Position numbers and translations under genes: made by a program | NCBI GenBank assembly: GCA_949358305.1 | Contig: OX442317.1 | Span: forward strand, 9,428,186-9,492,185 | Source of the DNA: Strigamia acuminata | Lineage: Eukaryota > Arthropoda > Chilopoda > Geophilomorpha > Linotaeniidae | Direction of reading: 5' to 3' | DNA length: 64,000 nt | The notes under the pieces: generated by a model | Database searches by the model: none | What the model saw: the letters and a program-made list of their open reading frames with translations, nothing else | Told to the model about the DNA's origin: nothing | Shown here: positions 46,637 through 57,300 of the stretch, piece by piece | Layout of the letters: each line of letters starts with the position of its first letter | Numbering within the stretch: position 1 is the first letter of the stretch

Positions 46637-48608
46637 ATGTTTGGCACAATAATAATTCTACTTTTGTGTTCACCTGAGGTGTGGTTAGCAAAGGTAGAGG
46701 ACCAAGGTACTGCAGAGTTTAAAGGACGTAAAATTTTGATGATACGTCTTGGCAGTCCTATGGACTGGTATCAAGCCTATAGTCACTGTGCACACATGAA
46801 TATGGATCTTGTGACTGTTGATTCGGCAGAAAAACATGACTTTCTCACATCCTTTATGCAGCCGTTTCCTGTATTCGGTAAGTACTGTCACTAGGAGAAA
46901 TATAGGTGTTAAACGGTGTAAGGTTACACGTTTATAGGTTTAAAGCGCTTGTCCCTATTTTGACTCTTTTTTGGGGTAAAATTACACCTTCGAGGTGTCA
47001 ATGTGGCCCCCCCCCACTTGTTAGAAAAAGAAGAAAAGTTGTAAATTTATTCCCCTGTACTGGAACTTTATACCTCGATGGGGTAAATTTAGTCCCCTAC
47101 AAAGGAACTATACTCTGGCTCATCGTTAGAAGCACACTAAGTTCCTATTGGCCAAGCCTATTCACTAGTGTAGGGCTACATAAAAGTAGGCCAAAATACA
47201 AACGCTCGAGTTACGGGAAGCCATTTTGTGTCCAGACGAAACAATCAATCACAAATTTCAAAAACAGCTTGACAAAGAAACCAATAAACTGAGCGAACTG
47301 AACAATCATGTATTTTGAAAAACTAACAGCATATAACAGTTTTGATGGTATTAAATGATTGAAAATGCGTGGGAAAGACAGCCGGTTCACAAACTGGCTT
47401 AACGGAGTAACAATATAGTAAATGAGAGTAGAAAATATCTTATACCTTATTTATTTAATATTACTTTGTATGTGGAAGTCATAGTGTGAATAATCCAAAG
47501 GCAATCACAATTTGGATGTGTAAAAAAATGGGATACTTGTATTAAATGAATTAACGACTTGTGCTTTGTAGGAAAAGAGGTGTAAGTGAAGTTTTTAAGT
47601 TTTAGACCCTTTACCAAAAGGTGTAGTTCTGCCATTTTACACCAGTTACATTTTTTAACACTTTTTTAGGTGTTAAAATTTTTTAAAGATGTATTTGATC
47701 CGTTTACAACTTTTTACACCTATTATTTCTCTTAGTGTAAATTAACATTTTTCACAACACATTGTCACATAAAAATAAAATAAAAATCATGAAAAAGTAT
47801 ATTCAAAAGTTGAAAATAGATTGAATTCAATGTTACAGAGTTTTGGATTGGTTTAAAGAGTAATATACCAGAGACCATCAACGAAATGGAAATAACAGGA
47901 AGAAAGGTAGATGACTTTTACTGGTTTGCTAACAACAAAATAACAAAACTAGCTGGTACTTACACCAAATGGTGTAAAGGCCACCCTCAACCGACACGAG
48001 CCAATGAAAATGATATTTGCGGAGGTATATACCGGTTTGAGTTATGTTGGAGAGAATACGACTGTTATATGAATTGCCACGCCCTAATCTGTGAAGACCG
48101 ACTACCACCAAAAACAAAATACACCATCCCTAGATCTGTGGATAATTTTCAATTCAAAGGTGTCAAATACAGCTTTCATAATCAAGTAGACGTGTCCTGG
48201 AAGACGGCTGAAAAAAGGTGCACTGAAAATATGCAAAAACTGGTCACTATTCAAAGCGAAGAAGAGTTGCAGTTTATAAAAGACCAAGTGACAACCAAAA
48301 AAACAAGTATTTACTTCTCGTTGTCGGTCAAATGAGGTTGCATAGCAAGTTAATCCACTTAAATTATTTTCTTAGATTATTGGATCGGGTTATCAGCGGA
48401 GAGAAATAAAGTGAGCAACGAGATAGAATGGCACTGGTCCACAAGTTCAAGCAAAAACTTTTTCACCAACTGGTGTTCTCCAGACAGGGTCCTAGAGGGA
48501 GAAGATGACAACTGTGCCTTCATAAGGGCAGAAGGTCTTTGCTGGAAGCACTGGGAATGTGAGAATGACAACGGCTTAGCAAATGGGTTTATATGTAAAA
48601 ACACGTAG
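46637..48608 (+). CDS. Secreted double C-type-lectin-like protein, copy B (CTL-B), intact
   Basis: Exons 46637-46877, 47839-48306 and 48376-48608 encode 313 aa. Signal peptide MFGTIIILLLCSPEVWL. Domain 1: GRKILMIRL, WYQAYSHCAHMNMDLVTVDS, FWIGLKS (start of exon 2), WCKGHP, CHALICEDR. Domain 2: GVKYSFH, SWKTAEKRC, KLVTIQSEEE, NYWIGLS (made across intron 2), NWCSPDR, CENDNGLANGFICKNT. The conserved Cys and WIGL core are present in both, but no EPN/QPD or WND calcium-sugar motif is seen. Binding may therefore be calcium-independent or to protein. The donor of intron 2 is ACAA then GTATTT. The poly(A) signal is near 48659. Intron 1 contains a CACTA-like element. Biological role unknown; immune or venom/secretory roles are family possibilities only. 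Confidence 0.88.
46889..47737. mobile_element. CACTA-like non-autonomous TIR element in CTL-B intron 1
   Basis: Ends are CACTAGGAGAAATATAGGTG (46889) and the complement of CACTAAGAGAAATAATAGGTG-like sequence (to 47737). Sub-terminal GGTGTTAAA and GGTGTAAAA words recur in inverted pairs. It begins 11 bp inside the intron. It contains half of the TATACTCTGGC MITE. Target duplication is unclear, so the superfamily is only suggested by the CACTA ends. Confidence 0.55.
47109..47400. mobile_element. Partial MITE (TATACTCTGGC family), empty-site copy
   Basis: From TATACTCTGGCTCATCG at 47109 it follows the left half of the CTL-A MITE (CCTATTGGCC, GTGTAGGGCTACATAAAAGT, GAGTTACGGGAAGCCATTTTGT). It reads straight through the point where the 2.1-kb TIR element sits in CTL-A (near 47310). 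The right terminus is missing. Confidence 0.65.
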
Positions 48609-48669
48609 AGTCAAGAGAGCTAAATTCTTCCTGGTGATATACTGTATATAAACTGTATAAATAAAGCAT

Positions 48670-49610
48670 TGCTTTTGATTGAAATCATTTGATTGGAAAC
48701 CAGTATCTTTTTCGTTACAAATCAATATGCAACTGTAACTGTAGAATCCCAGATTGAAATTAAAGTAATATCAATTTAGATTTGAAATGTCAAATAGAGT
48801 TGAAAGAATAATTCTTTCATAAAAATTATAATTTGTAGATTTTTTTTTTGTTCCTTATTTCCTTTTTCCAGTTGTTGTTACCTATTAATTAACGATTAAT
48901 GAAACATCTAAAATACTAACCTGTCTAGAATAGTTTGGTCTTGTTTGTCTTGTTGTGTGCGCAAAGCACTTTTGTGATAATTTACTTCTCCTAACCTAAC
49001 CAATTACGTGAAATATGTAATTTTAAGCAACTTACAATTAAAGTAAACTCAAAATTCCCTTATTAGATAATTTAATATCTCTGTTTCATGGTTTACACAC
49101 CATGGTAATTGAGGTGTGTTTAGAAATCCACCTCCAACTGAAATTTCATGAATTTTTCAATCATGGCATTAAAACTCTGCCCTGTGTCTATCTAAAGTCA
49201 TTACTGAATGCATTAAAATGCATTTGAATGTGTTATTCAAAATGGCTGCCGATGGCAATTGATTGGTGGCTGCAGTGCAGTGCTGTTGTGGACATATGCA
49301 CTTGTGGATCATTTTTGATCAAATTTTTGTTTGGTTTGGGTTTCATTTTGGGGCAAATTTGTATTTTTTTTATTTTTATTTTATTTATTTCAAATTATGT
49401 CTGATTTATTTTACTGTGACAAAAATATTATGTGGGTGAACAGCTAGTCTAAAATACTAACCTGTCTAGAATAGTACTAAAGTAGTCATAACAATCACAA
49501 AAATAAATAAAAATCAAAACTTCTTCTCCTAGTAGTAGTATACAGTCTGGAGTTAGTAGTAAACTGGCTCGACCAATGGGACTATAGTCTAATGTGCCTT
49601 TTTGACTGCA
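48670..49610. other. Intergenic DNA with a 28-bp direct duplication
   Basis: TCTAAAATACTAACCTGTCT plus AGAATAGT occurs at 48907-48934 and again exactly at 49448-49475, bracketing 513 bp that contain no gene. The right half of the TATACTCTGGC MITE follows (about 49500-49621). Confidence 0.6.
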
Positions 49611-49621
49611 ACTAGAGTATA

Positions 49622-50415
49622 ATAATGAATTTATTGTTGTTTATGCACTTTATTGTAGCATTATTAGGCCTAATATTAGGCTTAATACTGCTAAATAACA
49701 ACTGTAATTAGAAAATCGTCCGCGCAGAATGAGATGCGTTCGTGTCTGCCCTCCTCCCGCTAATTGTACACACGAACAATAATCTCTGTAAACAATCATT
49801 TTACTTTTCTATTCTTGTAAACAATGTTCTTGTTGTCAGGGGACAAACCTGACAACCAGAGCCCGAATAAAACAACAGTCTTGACTCGAAATTCAACCGG
49901 GTAACAGTGTCTCTTTTGCTCTGCCCCAAACGGCGTAGAATATGGAATTTAGTGTCAAAATCATCTGAGTGAAATGCAACGTTAATATTTCACATTGGCG
50001 ACATGAACAGGATACGAACCTATGCGGGAAGAGTAGGGTTTGAGGCTGTCGCTTGACAAGTGCCAGCTTGTGAGAACTAGGGTGCAATATCTTGGTCACA
50101 CATTGACGCAACATGGCATCACTCCTGCCGCATCGAAGGTGCAGGCTGTGCTAAGGTTCCCAGTTCCAACCTCCGTCACGACGCTCAAATCCCTCCTGGG
50201 CATGGTAGTCATCATATCATATGTTTCTAGGATGGCCCACCTATCCGCCCCCTTCTACGCGCTCTTTCAGAGGGAGGCGAAGTGGGTGTGGGGCCCTTTG
50301 CAGCAGGCCGCGTTAGGGCAGCTTAAAAAGATCCTCGCATCACCCAAAGTCCTTACCTACGATGACGTCAAGAAGCCTTGTCATTGATTTACGATGCCTC
50401 GCCATATGGAAGCTT
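49622..50415 (+). mobile_element. Relic of a second Ty3/gypsy element
   Basis: An LTR-like 3' part with AATAAA (near 49866) ends at TTTCACA near 49995, followed by TTGGCGACATGAACAGGAT, a plausible tRNA primer site. After an internal deletion, 50040-50387 encodes the reverse-transcriptase thumb region (VQYLGHTL, FPVPTSVTTLKSLLGM, KWVWG, VLTYDD). A frameshift then leads into YDASPYG of RNase H at about 50400. No protease, integrase or second LTR is present. Confidence 0.65.
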
Positions 50416-50805
50416 TAAAAATGGACAATTTCAAAATCTGCTTTGACCAGGTTTCATCCTACATCACCTGTTTATCACCATCTATACACGCAAGTTCATT
50501 GTCTTAACTATTTTGCTTATTGTTGAAGTTTGATTGTAGTGCACTTATCATTTTGTCGCACCCCTATTTTCATTTTTATGTAATAAATTTTGTGTTTATT
50601 TTTCAATTGGCCCAAATGTTTCAGTGTTTGTTTGCATCACAATTTTACACTTTCGATTAAAATTTCAGCTTTCCGCATGTGCCCAGTGTGGAGACACTTT
50701 GAAAAAATATGGTGCACCTATCCTTTTGGTGCGGACTGTAATCTGACCTACTTTTGTTTATTTGATACAAATTCATGAAATAATATATCAGTAGTAGTTC
50801 AAAAG

Positions 50806-51214
50806 TATACTCTGGCCGAGTATAAAAGTGCGCTATTTCCTATTGGCCCAGCTTGATTACTCCTAACTGTGGACTGTACTTCCACCAGGAAAAGTAGTCT
50901 TGTTCTATTTTTAATTTGTTTGATTATTTTAATGATTGAAATGGTGTAAGTTTATTTCTTTTCTCTAATAAAATGTTTTTTAAAATCATAAAATATTGTT
51001 TTATGCTGGTTTTATTTCTAAATACATGTTTGTTCAGACTGTTGAGTTTATTAGTTGCTTTGTCAGGAAAGCAAGCAGTTTTTGAATTTTCTTTTCGGTT
51101 GCATTGTCTGGAAAGCACTCCACATGTATTTTTGTCTATTTTTTGGGATCACTACACTAGTGAAAAGGCTGGGCCAATAAGAAATAGCGCACTCTTATAC
51201 TCAGCCAGAGTATA
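50806..51214. mobile_element. Complete MITE, TATACTCTGGC family, 409 bp
   Basis: The inverted ends match over about 45 bp (TATACTCTGGCCGAGTATAA at left; TATACTCTGGCTGAGTATAA in complement at right; then AGTGCGCTATTTC-TATTGG). Non-coding. Related complete or partial copies occur at 35828, 47109 and about 49500, all in this gene cluster. Here it ends 28 bp before the CTL-C exon. Confidence 0.85.
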
Positions 51215-51242
51215 GAAAATAGATTTGATTTAATGTTACCAG

Positions 51243-51697
51243 ATTTTTGGATTGGTTTCAAACCTGAAATGCCAGAGACGATTAACGACATAGAAATAAT
51301 AGGATGATCTGCAAAGTATCACTGAATTGCTAACAAGGCAACTAAAGTGGAAAGTTCTTACACAAACTGGTGTAAGGGCTATCCTTGACGTTTACCATCT
51401 AACGAAGAAGATTCCTGCGGAAACATATATCGTGCAGAGTTTTGCGTGAGTCATACACCCTGTGATTTTAAAAGCGCGGGCATGATCTGTGAAGAACAAA
51501 TACCAGCAAAACTTAAACGCAATACAACTAAATCTGTGGATCATTATGATTTCAAAAATGCAAAATAAACAGTCTATAATGAAATATACTTGACTTGGAA
51601 GAAAGCTAATGACAGTTGCAATACAAGCGAACAAAAACTTGTCGATATTCAAACCGAAGAGGAGATGCAGTTTATACAGAATAAAGTGAAAACTTAA
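51243..51697 (+). pseudogene. CTL-C: decayed middle exon of a third lectin-like copy
   Basis: Aligns to exon 2 of CTL-A/B from FWIGFKPEMPETIND through WCKGYP, CGNIYRAEFC, GMICEEQ, KSVDHYDF to EEEMQFIQNK. At least four in-frame stops are present. The acceptor region (TTTAATGTTACCAG) is conserved, but no first or last exon is present. Confidence 0.85.
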
Positions 51698-51699
51698 GG

Positions 51700-52560
51700 T
51701 GACTAAGATAAATGGGATAGTGTGACCGTTTGGCCACCGTGGCCACCCACGGTGACCCACTTCACTCCACACACTGCCCTCTGGCCCCTGGCCATCCCTC
51801 TTGCGAGATAGGCTGGCCCAGTGAGGAAGGAGGGAGCTGAGTGGTGTGGGGGAAGAGACCATGAGAGAGTGCTTAATACCTGTTACATTTCTCCAATTAT
51901 CTGGCCCTTATCTGCCTCTAAAATTACCTAACTCATTAAATACCAAGAAGAACTGGAAGAGCAGGAGGGGAGGCAATGCTGGATTTGGTGATGGATTCAC
52001 CACATGCGGAGGAGCTCGGCTGTAATCATGTATTTTTTTTCGTCAGGTGTAATGGCGGACATGCACGCATTCGAATATGGCGGCAATCAAACGAATTCCT
52101 CCTTTGGTTTCATGTTTCCATTAGAAAATCCTCTGTATGCAGGTATAGGTAATTTCTTCTTGCAGGTCCAAGAAAACCAACTGCGTCAATGTAGTGTTTA
52201 TGTTTACTACCATTCAGAGTATCCAAGATGGGTCTCTTCATGTGGCAGCAATATTAGGGCCCAAGTACGTTTAAGTTCACTCTGGAATTTAGTGTGTCGA
52301 CTGCTTTATTCAGTATGCTAATTTATAATTGCTAGGCGTCAAAACCTAGCAACACGGTTTCATGATTGTTTGGTTTGTTCGAGTTGGCATATTATTGAAA
52401 ATCAAAATGGAAAGTTGTGTGAATACATAACAGTTTCCTGTAACCTTTAGGTAATTAAACCTGGTCAATTTAAAAGTAAAACTTTAGATACAAATAAAAC
52501 ATTAAATCCAATTAAAACAGATGTTATTTTTTATCATAAATGTAATAAATGCATCATTGA
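51700..52560. other. Repeat-like spacer
   Basis: A GC-rich patch at 51730-51860 (GGCCACCGTGGCCACCCACG) and an unrecognised open frame at 52004-52321 look like fragments of dispersed elements. No gene is supported. Confidence 0.35.
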
Positions 52561-52570
52561 ACAATAGATA

Positions 52571-52624
52571 AATCTGACTCCAGGATGTCTAAACAGGATA
52601 TAAACCTTTCCACATTGCTCAATT
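52571..52624 (+). promoter_or_regulatory. Upstream region of CTL-D
   Basis: Same order of blocks as CTL-B: CTGACTCCAGGATGTCTAAA, CAGGATATAAACCTTTCCA, CATTGCTCAATTATG. About 10 bp shorter than in CTL-B. Confidence 0.6.
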
Positions 52625-52800
52625 ATGTTTCGCATAATAATACTTCTACTTATGTGTCCCTCCGAGGTGTGGTTAATTGAAATAAAAAAACAAACGACTA
52701 CAGAGTTTAAAGGACGCAAAATCGTGTTAATAGAAGTGGATATAACAAAATCTACTAGTAACTGGTATGAATCCTTCAGTTACTGTGGGCATATGAATAT
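52625..52800 (+). pseudogene. CTL-D: first exon of a fourth lectin-like copy, cut by gypsy
   Basis: ATG at 52625, signal peptide MFRIIILLLMCPSEVWL, then EFKGRKIVLIEVD and WYESFSYCGHMNI, parallel to CTL-A/B. Homology stops exactly at 52800, where TGTTATGTGTGGG begins the LTR of the gypsy element. No downstream exons are found beyond the element. Confidence 0.85.
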
Positions 52801-53344
52801 TGTTATGTGTGGGTTGGGGTGATCCACACACATAACAAATGCTAATTAATTTAGCAAAGACCTTGAAATCCTTTAGGTGAAATGATTGAGAGAACTGATT
52901 TATCATTTAAATAAATCTCTTTTATTCTATGGGATTTATTACAAACTTAACAAAATCAAATGATAAACATAATCCTTTATTTTACATAAACATAAAGCAA
53001 GAAAGCAAGAATGATAATCAAATTATATCTCTATGAATTTGGAAAGGCGGGGTGGGACCAAGCGCTGTGTGCGCTGGTCCACAGAAGCCTTTACTTACCA
53101 TGTTAACTGTTTGAGGCTCAGAACATTTCTGCTCTCTCAAACCCACTTAGCTCACCAGGTAAACTCTGGGTCCACCCCCGCTCTACTTGATTGATTAGTC
53201 CAGTTGCCCTGTGCATAATTAACACAGTGACAACTGGTGAGCGGATTTGGAAACTCCAGTGTGCCTAGTGAGAGCTTTCAGAATTAATTCTCTAAACAGA
53301 GCGTTTAGGCCCGCTGTCGTACAGCGAGGTCTGCGCTCGTAACA
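52801..53344 (-). repeat. Inferred gypsy 3' LTR, 544 bp
   Basis: The boundary comes from the TG...CA ends, the abrupt loss of CTL-D homology on one side and the purine tract on the other. The outer 37 bp form a near-perfect hairpin (TGTTATGTGTGG ... CCACACACATAACA). There is no second copy to confirm it. Confidence 0.65.
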
Positions 53345-53777
53345 GCCCCCCCCTTTGAAAAATTTTGGTCTCCAAAATTCAAATTATTTCAAATGAAAAT
53401 ACCCCCAAATTTCTACTTCGAGATTATCATTTTCACTTCTAACTTTCAACATCATTCTTGCTTTTCACAAAATTATTAACAAAATTTACGAGAATTGTTC
53501 TATTACCTTTATATCCCTCAATTCTTAGTTTAACAAAACTTTTCTTGGAAAAGCCAATTACATAAAATTAAACTCTTCGTGTTTATTTATACACAAGAGA
53601 AAATCTAAAACAAAATTTTACACAAAATTATACAGATAACAATTGTAATTTCGATTTTTAATCTTCTTCGATTTCTTCAATTGTCACGTCCTCCTCGAAA
53701 GGTATTAGTATCCAAATCGGACAAAGATATTTGTTCGTCCATCATAAATTATCCAACTTCTAAGTCGAAACACAATA

Positions 53778-54258
53778 GGTGCGTTCAATCTGTGTTAGAA
53801 GAAGTGACTTTCACTTTCCTTACTTTCCTCAAAGTCACTTTTTATTGAATGCACTTACTTACCACCACTTCCATTTCCATTTACCGTGTGCCACACGTGA
53901 ATTTACCGTGTGACACGTGAATCTACCGTGTGCCACACGTGAATCTACCGTGTGCCACACGTGAAGCCACGCGTGAATCTACCGTATGCCACACGTGGAT
54001 TTACCGTATGCCACACGTGAATTTACCGTGTTCATCGAGAACAAAATGGCTGCCACTGTAGTTTGTTAAATGTGCAATGCGCATGCGCACGCACATAAGT
54101 GACTTTTAAAAGGCAGAAAAGGAACTTTCCAGTTACTTTCCTGAAAGTCACTTAAGTGACTTTACTTGGGCAAAATGTGACGTAATTATCGTCACTTCCG
54201 CCCTCTAAAAGTCAGTTAAGTCAGTTAAGTGACTTTCGTCTCGCAGATTGAACGCACC
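53778..54258. mobile_element. 481-bp TIR element nested in gypsy, TA target duplication
   Basis: GGTGCGTTCAATCTG at 53778 is inverted exactly at 54244-54258, with TA on each side. Sub-terminal GTGACTTTC words are also inverted. The interior carries a tandem array (about 53880-54030) of GTGAATCTACCGTGTGCCAC units. It inserted after the gypsy element. Non-coding. Confidence 0.8.
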
Positions 54259-54331
54259 TAATGTTAAACAGTTTTACTTACTGGCCTCTCGCTTAATCGC
54301 TCAATAAAGTCGAACTTTCTGCGCAAGGTGT

Positions 54332-57300
54332 TCAATAAAACCGGCGATAATTTGTCCGTGCTCGTGGTCTTAACCGCTCAGAACGGAAATCACGTGTTTC
54401 GTCAGCGACGCCCTCTGGTGGCAATTTCCACGAACGCTGTCCTGACGTTTTTCTTTTATCGCCATCTAGTGGTAATTTCGTCAAACGTTTCTCCGACGTT
54501 TCGTCTTTATCGCCAACCAGCGGCAATTCTTTCAAACGTTTTCCCGTCGTCTCCTCCGGTTCGAACAACGACTTTAAAGAAATCTGATCTTCATCACTTA
54601 TGAATCTTTCTGTGCATGGTTTTTTTGATTGTTTTAGTGATTTTTTAGTGTTAATTCTAACTTCTTCAATTCCTTTACTTTCCATCAACTTAGTTTTGTT
54701 AGAATTTTCCGCCTTCACCTCAGTTTCACTATTCCTGTCCATAATTATGGATACTTCTTTCCTTGGCTTGTAAGGTTTTAACCTTTCTACATTTACAATG
54801 TCTGATTTTTTACCAGTTGAATCTACTATTTGGTAATCGTTTGGTGCAGTTCGGCGCACTATTTCGTAAGGACCAGAATATTGTGGCAGTAATTTCTCAC
54901 TGAGTCCAACCTTTCTGTTCGGTTTTTTCAAATAAACGTATTCTCCAGGCTCGAACTCCACAACCTTTCTGTTCTTATCAAATCTTTCTTTGCTTTTAGC
55001 TGACATCTGCTCCAGTCTCTGGTTTGAGATTCTCCTTGCTGCCTCGATGAATTTGGCAGTTCTCAAAGTGAATTCCTTCTTCGGGAGATTCAGATTCACA
55101 TCGACGTTAACATCTGCTTCATACCCCCTTAATAAAAAGTATGGGGTATATCCAGTTGTCTCGTGAACCGACGTGTTGTACGAGAATAACAGGTGTGGCA
55201 GGAAATCATCCCAGTCCGTATGATCTTCATTTACGTAGTTCAGAAGCATTTTCGCAAGTGTTGCGTTAAAACGCTCCGTTAAACCGTTTGTCCTGGCATG
55301 ATATCCGCTAGTTGTTTTATGTTTTGATTTATAGAGTCTCGAGACCTCCTCCATCAATTCATTTCTGTATTCTGTACCACGGTCAGTCAGAATTTCCCTT
55401 GGAGATCCTTCTTTCACCATTATCTCATAAACTAAAGCATCCGCTGCTGCAATGGCCGTGCAAGTTGGTGACGCTCTCGCACAGACCGCTCTAGATAAAT
55501 AGTCCGTCATAACAAACACATAATTATTCCCTTTCTTTGAAGTCGGGAACTTTCCTAAAGTGTCCATTCCTACTCTTTGGAATGGTCTGGTCACGGTTGT
55601 CCAGGGCTGCAATAATCCTTTTGGTGGTGTGGTATCTGTTTTTGCTGCAGCGCACTTCTTGCAGGACAAGACGTAGTCTCTGACCTCTGCATAAATTCTG
55701 GGCCAATGGAATCTGGTGCTTATTCTTTTCCAAGTTTTCGACAGGCCCAGATGAGCTCCTGGAAGGCCATCATGCATCTCGTGCAGAACATCTTGCTGTA
55801 AGTGTTTTGGCACAACCAGTAGTAACCTTTCGTTGCCCAGGAAATTCTTCCTTCTGAACAAAACTTCATCCTGGAGCACGAACTGTTGTAAAGATCGTCT
55901 CTTCTTTTTCGAAAGGCGCTCAATATCTCGAAGTGCATCAACGTATTCCTTCAGCTTCTGATCCTTTCGCTGCTCGGCAGGTAGGTCCAGATTTTCCAGT
56001 AGCAACAAAGGTAAATCAATTATTTCTTCTTCGCCCACTGCCTCAGGAATACGACTTAACGCATCTGCATCTTGATGTTTTTTACCACTCTTGTGAATGA
56101 CCTCGTAGTCATAGTCCACCAATTGGAGTGACCATCTGGTGAGTCGTCCGTTGGGATTTCTCACTGTTTTGAGCCACTGCAACGCTGAATGGTCCGTAAT
56201 AACGTAGAACTTTTGGCCATACAAGTAAGGTCGGAACTTTTGTATACCAAAGATGATTGCAAGGCACTCACGCTCCGTTGTATCATAGTTCTGCTCTGCT
56301 TTGCTAAGCAGTCGGCTAGCGTAGGCTACGACATGTTCTTGTTTATTTATCTTTTGTTTCAGCACAACTCCTAATCCATATGCACTGGCGTCAGTAGAGA
56401 TCATAAAGGGCTCGCTGAAATTTGGATGAGCCAGCACTGGAACTGTCGTTAGGGCCGTCTTCAGCTTCTGGAACGCTTCATCGTGTGGCGGTCCCCAATC
56501 ATACTTTTCTTCTTTCTTTGTCAGATTTACAAGGCACTTGGACACGTCTGAAAAACCACGAATAAATTTGCGATAATAAGAACATAATCCAAGAAATCCT
56601 TGCAACTGCTTTACTGTTGTTGGTTTTGGGAACTTCGCCACGGACTCCAAATTACGTGGATCCGGTGAAACTCCTTTTGCATTGATGACGTGTCCCAAAT
56701 ACTTAATGGTATCCGTTCCAAAAGTGCATTTACTTAATTTGACCTTTAAATTCGCCGTGCGCAATTTCGAAAAGACGTTGTCTAAATCAACCAAATGCTG
56801 GTCGAATGTCTTTGAAAAGATGATCAGATCGTCCAAGTAGGCTATACACACTTTTCCTAGGAGGTTACCAAGCACTTTGTTCATGAGCTTTTGGAATGCC
56901 GCAGGACTATTACACAAGCCCTGGCCCAGTACATTAAATTCGTAATGACCGGAAGACGTTGTGAACGCAGTCTTTTCCTTATCCTCCTCATCAATCTCGA
57001 CTTGGAAATATCCCTGGATTAAATCCATCATGGAAAAATACTTCGCACCTGACAGTTGGTCTAAGGTGTCGTCGATTCGGGGGAGTGGATAAACCATCTT
57101 CTTAGTCACTGCATTCAGCCGCCTCCAATCAACACAGAATCTCCATTTGCCATCACGTCTCTTAATTAAAAGCACTGGCGCACTCCATGGACTCTCGGAC
57201 TCTCTGATTACATCCATTTCAAGCAGTTTCTGGGTTTCCTCTGCTTCGACTTCTTTCTCTTTCATGGATCGGCGATATGGCTGCAGGTGAATTGGCTGTG

